Source: Deltaproteobacteria bacterium (lineage in GTDB: Bacteria; Desulfobacterota; GWC2-55-46). Taken from it: a stretch of 55,830 bases of DNA. The notes under the pieces were generated by a model. It saw nothing but the letters and a program-made list of their open reading frames with translations. It was not told the origin of the DNA and did not search any database. The stretch is from the NCBI GenBank assembly GCA_016234855.1, contig JACRNO010000037.1, positions 1 through 55,830 of the forward strand, written 5' to 3'. The position numbers and the translations under genes are program-made. The first letter of the stretch is position 1. Each line of letters starts with the position of its first letter. This document shows positions 43,712 through 52,460 of this stretch, piece after piece.

Positions 43712-44506
43712 GTGGACTCAGTCACAAAGATACTTTTCATAGGCGACATTGTCGGCAGGCCGGGAAGGCTCGCTCTGCGCGGGCTTTTGCCGCGCATCGT
43801 GGGCATGCACAGCCCTGACGTTGTGGTGGCAAACGGGGAGAACGCTGCCGGAGGCTTCGGCATAACCCCTGAGATAGCATCCGAATTGCATAAGTTGCAG
43901 GTGGACGTCATCACCACCGGCAACCATGTCTGGGACAAGAAGGAGATATACGACTATCTCGGCTCAAGCGTATCCATTGTAAGGCCGTTGAACTATCCTG
44001 CTGGCGCGCCGGGCGCGGGCACCACGGTCTTCGAGTGCGCGTCAGGGGTAAAGGTCGGCATAATCAACCTTATAGGCAGGGTCTTCATGGCCACGCTCGA
44101 CTGCCCGTTCGCTGCCGGGCGCGAGGCCGTTGCAAGGCTCCGTCAGACGGTCCCCATAATCATGGTCGATATGCACGCCGAGGCCTCGTCAGAAAAGGCG
44201 GCCATGGCATACTTTCTCGACGGCACGGTAAGCGCGGTCATCGGCACGCATACGCACGTGCAGACCTCGGACGAGCGGATTTTGTCCGGCGGCACGGCCT
44301 TTATCACCGATGCGGGCATGACCGGGGCCGCGGACTCGGTCATAGGGATGCGCAAGGACGAGATTATACAGCGGTTCCTTACGCAGCTTCCGGTCAAGTT
44401 CGAGGCGGCGACAAAGGACGTGGAGTTGCAGGGCGTGGTCGTGACGGTCAAGACCGGAGACGGCAAGGCGGTCAAGATAGAGAGGATTAAGGAGAAGCTG
44501 GGCTGA
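43712..44506 (+). CDS. YmdB-family metallophosphoesterase
   Basis: A 264-residue calcineurin-like phosphoesterase of the YmdB/TIGR00282 type, known to hydrolyse 2',3'-cyclic nucleotides in Bacillus. The metal-ligand motifs are KILFIGDIVGRPGR, VANGENAAGGFG, TTGNHVWDKKEI, DMHAEASSEK and GTHTHVQTSDERIL. All are intact. GTG 43712 follows AAAGGAAGG. The rny-ymdB order is conserved in many bacteria, consistent with a shared role in RNA turnover. The gene is a family member; its substrate here is inferred. Confidence 0.94.
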   Translation: MDSVTKILFIGDIVGRPGRLALRGLLPRIVGMHSPDVVVANGENAAGGFGITPEIASELHKLQVDVITTGNHVWDKKEIYDYLGSSVSIVRPLNYPAGAPGAGTTVFECASGVKVGIINLIGRVFMATLDCPFAAGREAVARLRQTVPIIMVDMHAEASSEKAAMAYFLDGTVSAVIGTHTHVQTSDERILSGGTAFITDAGMTGAADSVIGMRKDEIIQRFLTQLPVKFEAATKDVELQGVVVTVKTGDGKAVKIERIKEKLG

Positions 44507-44668
44507 GTTGGGGAATAGGGTAGGCAATACTGCCCCCGGAAACAAGCAGAGGAAGTTGAAAATAAAAACTTTTCTGTCGGCGGCATGGGTTATGCTAAGG
44601 TCTCCTTGAAAATAAGAGGATGGCCGTGGGTAGTTGGGAGATTCCAACGTTTTTTTTAAAGGAGGCTT

Positions 44669-44899
44669 ATGCTTACCTGTAAGATAGTGGTGGAAAAACA
44701 TACCGACGGTTATGTGGCCTATCCGCTTGGACTGAAAGGCGTTGTAATCGGGCAGGGCGATTCGTATGAAGATGCCCTTGCGGACGTCAAGTCGGCCATA
44801 AAATTTCATATCGAGACCTTCGGCAAGGAGGCGCTGGATATGGAGCCTCCCGTTGTGGAGGCGTTTATCGCTGAGGCAGGCGTGGAGACGGAAGATTGA
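44669..44899 (+). CDS. HicB-like antitoxin
   Basis: A 76-residue protein of the HicB type: CKIVVEKHTDGYVAYPLGL followed by GVVIGQGDSYEDALADVKSAI, the partial RNase H-like fold of HicB antitoxins. It lacks a separate DNA-binding domain. AAAGGAGG lies a few bases upstream of ATG 44669. The stop overlaps the start of the HicA-like gene by four bases. The order hicB-hicA is reversed relative to most systems but is well known. Whether it is functional is not shown by the sequence. Confidence 0.88.
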   Translation: MLTCKIVVEKHTDGYVAYPLGLKGVVIGQGDSYEDALADVKSAIKFHIETFGKEALDMEPPVVEAFIAEAGVETED

Positions 44900-45132
44900 A
44901 ATTCCCGGTAGATGCCCCGAAGAGAAGGGTTGTGAAGACCCTTGAGCTTCTTGGCTTTTCAATAGTGAGAGAAAAGGAGCATATCTCCATGCAACGCAGG
45001 AATGCGGATGGGAGCGTGACCCCGCTGACGATGCCCAACCATTCGTTCATAAAGGCATCAACGCTGAGAGCCATCTGCGGCCAGGCCGGCATTGCAAGGG
45101 ATGAATTTATATCCGCTTATCAGAAAACTTGA
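44896..45132 (+). CDS. HicA-like mRNA interferase
   Basis: A 78-residue HicA-family protein. The core reads LELLGFSIVREKEHISMQRR followed by VTPLTMPNHSFIKASTLRAI, as in the double-stranded-RNA-binding-like fold of HicA. The catalytic His is probably His33 in REKEHISM. TTG 44896 is used and overlaps the hicB-like stop (TTGA). HicA enzymes cut mRNA in a translation-independent manner. It lies between ymdB and tyrS and is probably cotranscribed with neither. A weaker call than its partner because of the non-ATG start. Confidence 0.85.
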   Translation: MKFPVDAPKRRVVKTLELLGFSIVREKEHISMQRRNADGSVTPLTMPNHSFIKASTLRAICGQAGIARDEFISAYQKT

Positions 45133-45179
45133 GGCGGATTTATGATAAACGAGAATCTTAACAGGGGTCTTAAGATACG

Positions 45180-46187
45180 ATGGATATAAAGCGGCAGCTT
45201 GAGATAATAAGGCGCGGCACGGTCGGTGTAACCTCGGAGCCTGAGCTTCTGAAAAAGCTTCAATCCGGCCGCCCGCTGCGCGTCAAGGCCGGGTTTGACC
45301 CGACCGCCCCTGACCTGCACCTCGGCCACACCGTGCTCATGCAAAAGCTCAAGCACTTTCAGGACCTCGGGCATAACGTCCTCCTCCTTATCGGCGATTT
45401 TACCGCCATGATAGGCGACCCGACGGGCAAGTCCGAGACGCGCCCGGCTTTGACAAAGGAAGAGGTTGTTGCCAACTCAAAGACCTACACCAGCCAGGCC
45501 TTCAAGATACTTGACGAGAAAAAGACCGAGGTCGTATTCAACAGCGAATGGATGGAGCGTCTTACCCCGGGTGATTTGATAAGCCTTGCCTCCAGATATA
45601 CCGTGGCGCGCATGCTCGAGCGCGACGATTTCAAGAAGCGCTACGACGAAGGCCGCCCCATCGCCGTGCACGAGTTCCTCTATCCTCTGATACAGGGCTA
45701 TGACTCCGTGGTATTGAAGGCAGACGTCGAGCTTGGCGGGACCGACCAGCTCTTCAACCTGCTCGTGGGCAGAGACCTTCAGCGCGAATACGGCCAGGCC
45801 CCGCAGGTGGTCATCACCATGCCGCTCCTCGAAGGCCTCGACGGGGTCAGGAAGATGAGCAAGTCTTACGGCAATTATATCGGCATAACCGAGCCTGCAT
45901 CTGAAATCTACGGCAAGGTCATGAGTATCTCGGACGAGTTGATGCTCCGTTGGTACGAGCTCCTTAGCGACGCGCCCTCCGGCCGCATTGCGGACATAAG
46001 TGGAGGTCTGCTTCATCCTAAGCAGGCAAAAGAAGAACTCGCCTTCGAGCTTAGCGCGCGGTTTTCTTCAAAGGCCGAGGCAGAGCAGGCTGCAGCGGGT
46101 TTCAAGGCCCTCTTTGCCCGCAAGGAGACGCCGGAACTGCAAGTCGGCAAGAGGTTTTTCAAAAGGATAGTCTTTGAAGGCGCATAG
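45180..46187 (+). CDS. tyrS: Tyrosyl-tRNA synthetase lacking S4 domain
   Basis: TyrRS attaches tyrosine to tRNA-Tyr. The catalytic domain is complete: HLGH in [10 protein letters not shown] (class I HIGH motif), [35 protein letters not shown] and KMSKS in [10 protein letters not shown]. The protein has 335 residues instead of the usual ~400. Up to RKETPE it follows the family, then jumps to [16 protein letters not shown], which is the last strand of the C-terminal S4 RNA-binding domain. About 60-65 codons in between, the bulk of the S4 domain, are missing in frame. The tRNA anticodon-arm contacts would be lost. No other tyrS is in the window. An assembly artefact is possible. Confidence 0.92.
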   Translation: MDIKRQLEIIRRGTVGVTSEPELLKKLQSGRPLRVKAGFDPTAPDLHLGHTVLMQKLKHFQDLGHNVLLLIGDFTAMIGDPTGKSETRPALTKEEVVANSKTYTSQAFKILDEKKTEVVFNSEWMERLTPGDLISLASRYTVARMLERDDFKKRYDEGRPIAVHEFLYPLIQGYDSVVLKADVELGGTDQLFNLLVGRDLQREYGQAPQVVITMPLLEGLDGVRKMSKSYGNYIGITEPASEIYGKVMSISDELMLRWYELLSDAPSGRIADISGGLLHPKQAKEELAFELSARFSSKAEAEQAAAGFKALFARKETPELQVGKRFFKRIVFEGA

Positions 46188-46553
46188 CCGCCTCCCGGCC
46201 CCGCATGACCCCGGCCCTGTCAAGCGTTCGAATAAAGGAATCAGACGTCCCCGTCCATTTTCTCCTTGACAACCTGGCCTAATTGTTTTATCTTTTTCCC
46301 CTACCTAAGTTTATATATCGTAAAAAGTAGCACTCTTGCCCATCGCCGTAGATTGTAAGGACAGCGGACATCAGGTATTAGGCGAGCTTGCCGGTTTTGA
46401 CGGAGCGCAGCATCTTTAGAGAGATTTTGTTGACGCGCGCCGTGTATGGGCCGGATGCCGGTGACGGGTGTTTCGTGCCAAGATGATTACAACGCGTGCC
46501 GGACGGCGTAATTCCAGCCGGGCGGCGCAGCACATGCGAAGGGTGCCAGGCAG
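46188..46553. other. Gap before nuoA, no supported gene
   Basis: No gene is firmly supported. A minus-strand frame ending near 46378 reads ARVNKISLKMLRSVKTGKLA before its stop and faintly recalls the tail of ribosomal protein L28, but no start or conserved body is visible. A promoter is listed separately. Confidence 0.45.
46266..46294 (+). promoter_or_regulatory. Putative promoter for the nuo operon
   Basis: TTGACA at 46266-46271 and TATCTT at 46289-46294 with a 17-base spacer. It lies about 260 bases upstream of nuoA, in the only gap before the complex I genes. Confidence 0.5.
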
Positions 46554-46919
46554 ATGATAATTCCTTATCTGGGCGTTCTTATAATCGTCGGTCTGGTCGG
46601 TTTCATGGGCGTGATGTCGTTCTTCGCGAGCTTCATCATGCGTCCGAGAAACCCGTACGCTGAGAAGCTCACCCCGTGGGAGTGCGGCATGGAGCCGGTC
46701 GGCGAGGCTAACGCCGGACACTTCCGCGTCCACTATTTCATCATCGCCATTCTTTTCATCGTCTTCGACGTTGAGACGCTCTTCCTCTTTCCATGGGCAA
46801 CCCTATTGACCGACAAGGGGCTTTCGGGCTTCATCTTCATCGAGATGATAGTCTTCGTCGCCATTCTCGCCATCGGGTTTATCTATGCCTGGGTCAAGGG
46901 CGCGCTTGAATGGGTCTGA
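46554..46919 (+). CDS. nuoA: NADH-quinone oxidoreductase subunit A
   Basis: A 121-residue complex I membrane subunit (ND3 homologue). Three transmembrane helices (about 4-27, 62-84 and 90-115) are visible. YAEKLTPWECGMEPVG near residue 35 holds the conserved Cys of the flexible loop, followed by FRVHYFIIAILFIVFDVETLFLFPWA. It starts the complex I operon, which couples NADH (or another donor) oxidation to proton pumping. Confidence 0.95.
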   Translation: MIIPYLGVLIIVGLVGFMGVMSFFASFIMRPRNPYAEKLTPWECGMEPVGEANAGHFRVHYFIIAILFIVFDVETLFLFPWATLLTDKGLSGFIFIEMIVFVAILAIGFIYAWVKGALEWV

Positions 46920-47055
46920 GGCTGTGCCGTTGCATTAAAAACAGTTATCAGTTGCCGGTAAAATTACGTTTTTGCCGATAACTGGAAACCGATAACCGAA
47001 GATTTTATCCGGTTATGCGGCGGCAGAAGCAGATTGATTTTAAAGGAAACCGTTT

Positions 47056-47619
47056 ATGATGCCAGGCAAAAACCCGCACGAAGAGCCGGCGCTCTTCACG
47101 TCGCTCGACTCCATAGCAGACCTCCTGCGGAATAACCCCATTGTAAGGGGTATCAAGGAGAACCCGGTCGTCGAGGACGTGACCAGGTGGGGGCGCGCGT
47201 CCGCGATGTGGCCCATGACCTTCGGCCTTGCCTGCTGCGCCATCGAGATGATCGCGGCCGGCTGTTCGCGTTACGACACGGACAGGTTCGGGATAGTCTT
47301 TCGCGCATCGCCCCGCCAATCGGACGTCATGGTCGTCGCGGGCACCATGACAAAGAAGATAGCCCCGGCCGTAAAGAGGCTCTACGACCAGATGTCCGAG
47401 CCGCGCTGGGTCATAGCCATGGGCGGCTGCGCCTCGGCGGGCGGGCCGTATAATACGTACTCCGTCGTTCAGGGCACAGATCTCGTCATCCCGGTCGACG
47501 TATATGTGCCGGGGTGTCCGCCAAGGCCGGACGCGCTCATGTTCGGCTTTCTCCAACTCATGGAGAAGATAAAGAAGGAGAAGCCGTTCGTGCTCGACCA
47601 GAGGAAGATATCGCTCTGA
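47056..47619 (+). CDS. nuoB: NADH-quinone oxidoreductase subunit B
   Basis: A 187-residue peripheral subunit carrying the N2 [4Fe-4S] cluster. The four ligands are in [10 protein letters not shown] (two adjacent Cys near 60), MGGCASAGG and VPGCPPRPD. It passes electrons to quinone with NuoD. There is a 136-base gap after nuoA, more than in most operons. nuoC follows. Confidence 0.96.
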   Translation: MMPGKNPHEEPALFTSLDSIADLLRNNPIVRGIKENPVVEDVTRWGRASAMWPMTFGLACCAIEMIAAGCSRYDTDRFGIVFRASPRQSDVMVVAGTMTKKIAPAVKRLYDQMSEPRWVIAMGGCASAGGPYNTYSVVQGTDLVIPVDVYVPGCPPRPDALMFGFLQLMEKIKKEKPFVLDQRKISL

Positions 47620-47702
47620 CAGGTTTGGTTATTCCGTGACTCATCGCGTGGCCGAAGTCATGCGATGCGGGTCTGTGAAATCGTAAACAACGGGGGATAC
47701 GG

Positions 47703-48230
47703 ATGCAATCCGTTACCGAAGATTCCATATTGGTCAGGAAGGTCGTCGATAACTTCCGGCACGACGTCCTTGAGACCGTCATCTTCAGGGACGAGGTCAC
47801 GCACCTTGTGAAGACCTCGGCGCTCGTGAGCATCTGCGGTTTTCTCAAGACCGACCGTGACCTTCAGATGAACTATATCGTCGACGTCATTGGCGTCGAT
47901 TACAAGGGCCGCACGCCGAGGTTCGAGGTCGTCTATCACCTCTATTCCCTCAACAGGAAGCACAGGATACGCCTTAAGGTCAGGGTCGATGAGCACGAGA
48001 GCGTGCCGAGCGTCGCGCATATCTGGACGGGCGCGAACTGGCCCGAGCGTGAGGCCTATGACATGTTCGGGATAGTCTTCAGCGGACACCCGAACCTCAA
48101 ACGCATCTACATGCCGGAAGACTGGGAAGGTTTCCCGCTAAGGAAGGACTACCCGCTTCGCGGTTATAAGGACAGGTACAACCCGTACGGCGAAGAGCGC
48201 GAAGAAGACTGGAGCCCGGGGTTGAAGTAG
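47703..48230 (+). CDS. nuoC: NADH-quinone oxidoreductase subunit C
   Basis: A 175-residue subunit of the peripheral arm (30-kDa type). The characteristic C-terminal region is visible: [19 protein letters not shown] then [24 protein letters not shown]. It is a separate protein rather than the NuoCD fusion of enterobacteria. It is followed by a MITE-like repeat before nuoD. Confidence 0.96.
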   Translation: MQSVTEDSILVRKVVDNFRHDVLETVIFRDEVTHLVKTSALVSICGFLKTDRDLQMNYIVDVIGVDYKGRTPRFEVVYHLYSLNRKHRIRLKVRVDEHESVPSVAHIWTGANWPEREAYDMFGIVFSGHPNLKRIYMPEDWEGFPLRKDYPLRGYKDRYNPYGEEREEDWSPGLK

Positions 48231-48258
48231 CAGGGTCAGTTAAGGCAGTGGCAAGTGA

Positions 48259-48406
48259 TTAGAGAAACTCTGATTAATTACGGCCCGCTGTCATTCTGAA
48301 GGAGCGCAGCGACTGAAGAATCTTGTAACTTATTGATATATCTAAGGTGAAAGATTCTTCGCTTTGCTCAGAATGACAGAAAAAAGAATAAATTTAGAGG
48401 TTCCTC
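48259..48406. repeat. MITE-like element, family 1, copy 3
   Basis: Ends AGAGAAACTCTGATTA and TAAATTTAGAGGTTCCTC are degraded versions of the family-1 inverted repeat. The core GTCATTCTGAAGGAGCGCAG and CTCAGAATGACAGAAAAAAG match copy 1. It separates nuoC from nuoD within the complex I operon. Confidence 0.8.
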
Positions 48407-48542
48407 AGTGATTAGTAAGACCCTTATCCACTATCAACTGTCCACTAATCACTGCCTTACGGGTGCGCTGCGCTTCACCCGTCTTGCAATGCTCTTATAA
48501 TGTTCCGGATAACGACGGTTAAGGCTCACGCGATATAGGAAG

Positions 48543-49733
48543 ATGACTGAGAAGAACGACCTCATAGCCACAAAAGAGATTACGCTCCACATGGGGCCGC
48601 AGCACCCGTCCATGCACGGGGTGCTCCATCTCATCCTTGACATACAGGGCGAGAAGATCGTCCATGCCGAGCCTGATATCGGCTATCTGCACAGGGGCAC
48701 GGAGAAGATAGCGGAAAACCTCCTCTATCATCAGTTCGTCCCGTATACCGACAGGCTCGATTACATGGCGTCGATGTCCAATAACCTCGCCTATGTCCAG
48801 TCCGTTGAAAAGCTCCTCGGCATAGAGATACCCGAGCGCGCGAAGTACATCAGGGTCGCGGCGGCGGAGCTTTCGAGGATTGCGGGGCATCTGCTGGCCA
48901 TCGGAGCATGGGCGCTCGACCTCGGCGCCATGTCAATACTACTGTATGCCATGAGAGAGCGCGAGTATGTCCTCGATATATTCGAGATGCTCTGCGGCTC
49001 GCGCATGACGCTGACCTATCTCCGCGTCGGCGGCGTAAGGTACGACTTCACCCAGGAATGCAAGGACGCATGCGCCCGGATGATAGAGCTCTTCCCCTCC
49101 CGCATAGACGAGTACGAGACCATACTGACCGGCAACAGGGTCTGGATACAGAGGAACAAGGGCATAGGCGTGCTGACGGCGGAGCAGGCCCTCGACCTCG
49201 GTCTTTCCGGCCCGGCGCTGCGCGCAAGCGGCGTCAAGTGGGACATAAGAAAGGACGAGCCGTACCTTGTCTACGACCGGCTCGACTTCGACGTGCCCAC
49301 CGGGACGAACGGCGACTGTTTTGACAGGTACCTCTGCAGGATGGAGGAGATACGCCAGTCCATGCGCATCATCAGGCAGGCGGTAAGGGATATGCCGGAC
49401 GGCCCGTTCAACGTGGACATCCCGGAGATATGCCCGCCTCCCAAGCCGGACGTATACAAGAACATGGAGGCGCTCATCCATCACTTCAAGTACGTCTCGC
49501 AGGGCTTCAAGGCGCCGAAGGGCGAGGTCTACTCGTCCATAGAATCGCCCAAGGGCGAGCTTGGCGTGTATATAGTCAGCGACGGCGGGGAAAAGCCGTT
49601 CAGGCTCAAGCTCCGTTCCCCGTCGTTCATGAACCTTCAGACTGTAAACGCGATGTCGGAGGGGATGTACCTCGCCGACGTCATTGCAATCATTTCGAGC
49701 CTCGACCCGGTCTTCGGCGAGTGCGACAAGTAA
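48543..49733 (+). CDS. nuoD: NADH-quinone oxidoreductase subunit D
   Basis: A 396-residue 49-kDa-type subunit that forms the quinone site with NuoB. The start ITLHMGPQHPSMHGVLHLIL is diagnostic, with the His of the HGVL segment lining the quinone pocket. GDCFDRYLCRMEEIRQS, SPKGELGVYIVSDG and the C-terminal DVIAIISSLDPVFGECDK (conserved end of the family) follow. Length is normal. Confidence 0.97.
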   Translation: MTEKNDLIATKEITLHMGPQHPSMHGVLHLILDIQGEKIVHAEPDIGYLHRGTEKIAENLLYHQFVPYTDRLDYMASMSNNLAYVQSVEKLLGIEIPERAKYIRVAAAELSRIAGHLLAIGAWALDLGAMSILLYAMREREYVLDIFEMLCGSRMTLTYLRVGGVRYDFTQECKDACARMIELFPSRIDEYETILTGNRVWIQRNKGIGVLTAEQALDLGLSGPALRASGVKWDIRKDEPYLVYDRLDFDVPTGTNGDCFDRYLCRMEEIRQSMRIIRQAVRDMPDGPFNVDIPEICPPPKPDVYKNMEALIHHFKYVSQGFKAPKGEVYSSIESPKGELGVYIVSDGGEKPFRLKLRSPSFMNLQTVNAMSEGMYLADVIAIISSLDPVFGECDK

Positions 49734-49842
49734 GGAATACGGCCGTGATAAGGCCGTGAACCGTGAAAGACTCTTGTTTTTTACGATCAACGGTCAACGG
49801 AGCACGCAGTTATACGGTCAACGGTCTTAACTGGTTAACCCT

Positions 49843-50310
49843 ATGCTTGAAAACGTAAAAGAAGAGATACAGGCGACGCTCAAGAAGTACCCGGTCAAGA
49901 AGTCCGCGGTAATGGACCTTCTGCGCATAGCCCAGCGCGAGGCCGGCGGTCATCTTACCAGGGAGGCGATGGATGAGATAGCCGTCCTCCTTGAGATGCA
50001 GCCTGTAGAGGTGAACGCGGCGGCCAAGTTCTATACTATGTATTCGGTTGCGCGCCCGGTCGGCAGACACCGCATCTGGGTATGCAGGAATATCTCCTGC
50101 TCGCTCATGGGTTCCGACCATATAATGAAGCACCTTGAGCAGGCCCTCGGCGTAAAGAAGGGCGAGACGACCTCGGATAAGAAGTTCACGCTCGACGTGG
50201 CCGAGTGCCTCGGCTCGTGCGGTACCGCTCCGATGATGCAGATAGACGACGAGTTCTACGAGAACCTCGACGCGAAGAAGATAGACGGGATACTCAAGGG
50301 TTTCAAGTAG
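49843..50310 (+). CDS. nuoE: NADH-quinone oxidoreductase subunit E
   Basis: A 155-residue 24-kDa-type subunit with the N1a [2Fe-2S] cluster; the four ligands are in VCRNISCSLMG (two Cys) and AECLGSCGTAPMM (two Cys). The N-terminal helical part (VMDLLRIAQREAGGHLT) is typical. It assembles with NuoF in the NADH dehydrogenase module. Confidence 0.95.
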   Translation: MLENVKEEIQATLKKYPVKKSAVMDLLRIAQREAGGHLTREAMDEIAVLLEMQPVEVNAAAKFYTMYSVARPVGRHRIWVCRNISCSLMGSDHIMKHLEQALGVKKGETTSDKKFTLDVAECLGSCGTAPMMQIDDEFYENLDAKKIDGILKGFK

Positions 50311-50378
50311 AGTAGCTCAGTAGAGTAGAATGGGCTTTAGCCCATCGTTCAAGCCGATAACGGGTAACCGGTAACCGA

Positions 50379-51635
50379 ATGGAAAAGATACTCCTTAAAA
50401 ATCTGAATAACCCCGATGCCCACAAGATTGACGTCTATATCAAGGGCGGCGGTTATAAGGCGTTTGAGGCGGCTCTCAAGCTCCAGCCCGACAACATCAT
50501 CCAGATGGTCAAGGACTCGGGGCTTCGCGGCCGCGGCGGCGCGGGCTTTTCAACGGGCCTTAAGTGGAGTTTTATCCCCAAAGACCCGACGATAAAGAAG
50601 TACCTCTGCTGCAACGCTGACGAGGGCGAGCCGGACACGTTCAAGGACCGCGGCATTATGGACTGGGACCCGCATCTGCTTATCGAGGGGATGTTGATAT
50701 CATCCTACGCGTTCGGCGCCTCGGCGAGCTACGTATATATAAGGGGCGAGTTCGCCTTCGGGGCCAAGAGGGTGCAGGCCGCCATAAACGAGGCTTATGC
50801 AAAGAGGTTTCTCGGCAAGAATATCCTGGGAACCGGTTTCAACCATGACATGTATATACACTGCGGCTTCGGCGCTTACATCTGCGGCGAAGAGACCGCG
50901 CTCCTTGAATCCATCGAGGGCCTGAGGGCGCAGCCGAGGAAAAAGCCGCCATTTCCGGCCCTTGCCGGACTCTACGGCAAGCCCACGGTCATCAATAACG
51001 TCGAGACCCTGGCATGCATCCCGGCCATCATCGAGCGCGGGCCAAAGTGGTTCTCGTCCATCGGCCCTGAAAAAAGTCCCGGACCGAAGATATTCGGGGT
51101 AAGCGGCCACGTAAAAAAGCCGGGCCTCTACGAGTTGCCTATGGGCACGACGCTCAGAGACCTTATATACAATCACTGCGGCGGGATGCTTACGGCAAAG
51201 CCGTTAAAGGCCGTGATACCCGGGGGCGTGAGCGCGCCCATGTTCACGGCCAAGGACCTCGACACCCCGCTTGACTTCGACTCTGTGGCGGCCAAAGGCT
51301 CGATGCTCGGCAGCGGCGCGGTAATCGTGATGGACGAGTCGACGTGCATCGTTAAGATGGCGCATATCATAAACAGGTTCTTCAGCCACGAGTCTTGCGG
51401 CAAGTGCACGCCGTGCCGCGACGGCTCCCCGTGGGTCACGAACATATTGAGCAGGCTTGAGCACGGCGACGGCAGGCCGGGCGACGTGGAACTACTGGAG
51501 AGCCTGTGCACCAACATATTCGGCCGCACCTTCTGCCCGCTCGCCGACGGCGCTGTCATGGCCTTACGCGGCGCGATGAAAAACTTCCGCGAGGAGTTTT
51601 TGTATCACGAGAAGCACAAAAGGTGCATGGTGTAG
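50379..51635 (+). CDS. nuoF: NADH-quinone oxidoreductase subunit F
   Basis: A 418-residue 51-kDa-type flavoprotein that binds NADH, FMN and the N3 [4Fe-4S] cluster. The NADH site is at GLRGRGGAGFSTGLKWSF near residue 50, the FMN site at CNADEGEPDTFKDR near 85, and the cluster ligands are in ESCGKCTPCRDG and FCPLADGA near the C-terminus. Its presence with NuoE and NuoG shows a full NADH input module. A HicAB-type pair follows before nuoG. Confidence 0.97.
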   Translation: MEKILLKNLNNPDAHKIDVYIKGGGYKAFEAALKLQPDNIIQMVKDSGLRGRGGAGFSTGLKWSFIPKDPTIKKYLCCNADEGEPDTFKDRGIMDWDPHLLIEGMLISSYAFGASASYVYIRGEFAFGAKRVQAAINEAYAKRFLGKNILGTGFNHDMYIHCGFGAYICGEETALLESIEGLRAQPRKKPPFPALAGLYGKPTVINNVETLACIPAIIERGPKWFSSIGPEKSPGPKIFGVSGHVKKPGLYELPMGTTLRDLIYNHCGGMLTAKPLKAVIPGGVSAPMFTAKDLDTPLDFDSVAAKGSMLGSGAVIVMDESTCIVKMAHIINRFFSHESCGKCTPCRDGSPWVTNILSRLEHGDGRPGDVELLESLCTNIFGRTFCPLADGAVMALRGAMKNFREEFLYHEKHKRCMV

Positions 51636-51867
51636 GGGGCGGGTGAGGATTTGGCAAGAGGCGGGGGCGTAATGTGGGCCGCGCCCACCTTATTTAATAA
51701 GCTGTCAATCGGTTTTTTGGTGAGATAGCTCACCATATAGGTTTGTTTAAAAGCAGAGCTTTCAAGGCAACTGCGTTCCCAAGCTGGAGCTTGGGAACGA
51801 GATATAAAAATGGTGTTAAGAAAAGTTGGAAGGATTTAATTGCCTTTTTTAGTCATAAGGGTTGCCG

Positions 51868-52056
51868 ATGAAATTCAGCGAGCTTGTGCGCTTGCTTGGC
51901 GAGCATGGCTTCAAGGTAATTAAAGAGAAAGGCTCGATAAGATATTACGGCAAGCGAGGGTGCGATAGGTTGATAAGGGTCGATTATCACGGCTCTAAAG
52001 AAGTCCCGACCGGAACGTGTAATGCCATCCTTAAATCGGCTGGCATAAGGAAATAA
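51868..52056 (+). CDS. HicA-like protein lacking the catalytic histidine
   Basis: A 62-residue HicA-family protein (MKFSELVRLLGEHGFKVIKE, then RVDYHGSKEVPTGTCNAILK). In HicA toxins the motif is GSHxxY. Here it reads GSIRYY, with Ile in place of the expected catalytic His, so it may be inactive. ATG 51868 is preferred over an in-frame TTG at 51862 because of the preceding AAGG. It is followed 14 bases later by a HicB-like gene, and the pair sits between nuoF and nuoG. Confidence 0.82.
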   Translation: MKFSELVRLLGEHGFKVIKEKGSIRYYGKRGCDRLIRVDYHGSKEVPTGTCNAILKSAGIRK

Positions 52057-52070
52057 GCCGGGGGTCTGAA

Positions 52071-52313
52071 ATGCTTGAACTAAAATATTCCCTTGTAATC
52101 GAGGCCACGAAAGACCCGGTTTTTTTCGGTTTCTATTCGCCTGATCTGGAAGGTTTTACCGGCATAGGACATTCCATAGAGGACTGCATCTATCAGGCCA
52201 AGTGGGGGATGATAGAGCATGTGAGTTTGTTGAGGGAGCAGGGGTTGTCTGTCCCTCCTGAGAATAAGGCTCCAAGAATCGTCATACAGAACGAAGAGAA
52301 GACAGCGGCGTAG
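52071..52313 (+). CDS. HicB-like antitoxin
   Basis: An 80-residue HicB-type protein: LKYSLVIEATKDPVFFGFYS, then GFTGIGHSIEDCIYQAKWGM. It pairs with the HicA-like gene just upstream (canonical hicAB order). Like the pair at 44669-45132, it lacks a DNA-binding domain. It interrupts the nuoF-nuoG junction. Confidence 0.85.
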   Translation: MLELKYSLVIEATKDPVFFGFYSPDLEGFTGIGHSIEDCIYQAKWGMIEHVSLLREQGLSVPPENKAPRIVIQNEEKTAA

Positions 52314-52323
52314 GATGGGTATG

Positions 52324-52415
52324 CCCCTCCCCTTTAAAAAGGGGAGGCTGGGAGGGGTTAGCCTTGCTGCGACTCAAAGGTAACTCCCCCTGCCCCCTCT
52401 TTAAAAAGAGGGGGA
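52324..52415. repeat. CT/AG-rich palindromic repeats
   Basis: Two palindromes: CCCCTCCCCTTTAAAAAGGG with a G-rich partner, and CCCCCTCTTTAAAAAGAGGG. They are the same family as at 17520-17606 and fill the gap between the hicAB-type pair and nuoG. Confidence 0.7.
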
Positions 52416-52460
52416 GTTGCAATGGGCTTACAGCCTATCAATCCATATAAGAGATATATA

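Noticed and set aside
46378-46500. Remnant of ribosomal protein L28 on the minus strand
   Set aside because: Only a short C-terminal-like stretch could be aligned by eye; no start, zinc-ligand region or body is present.
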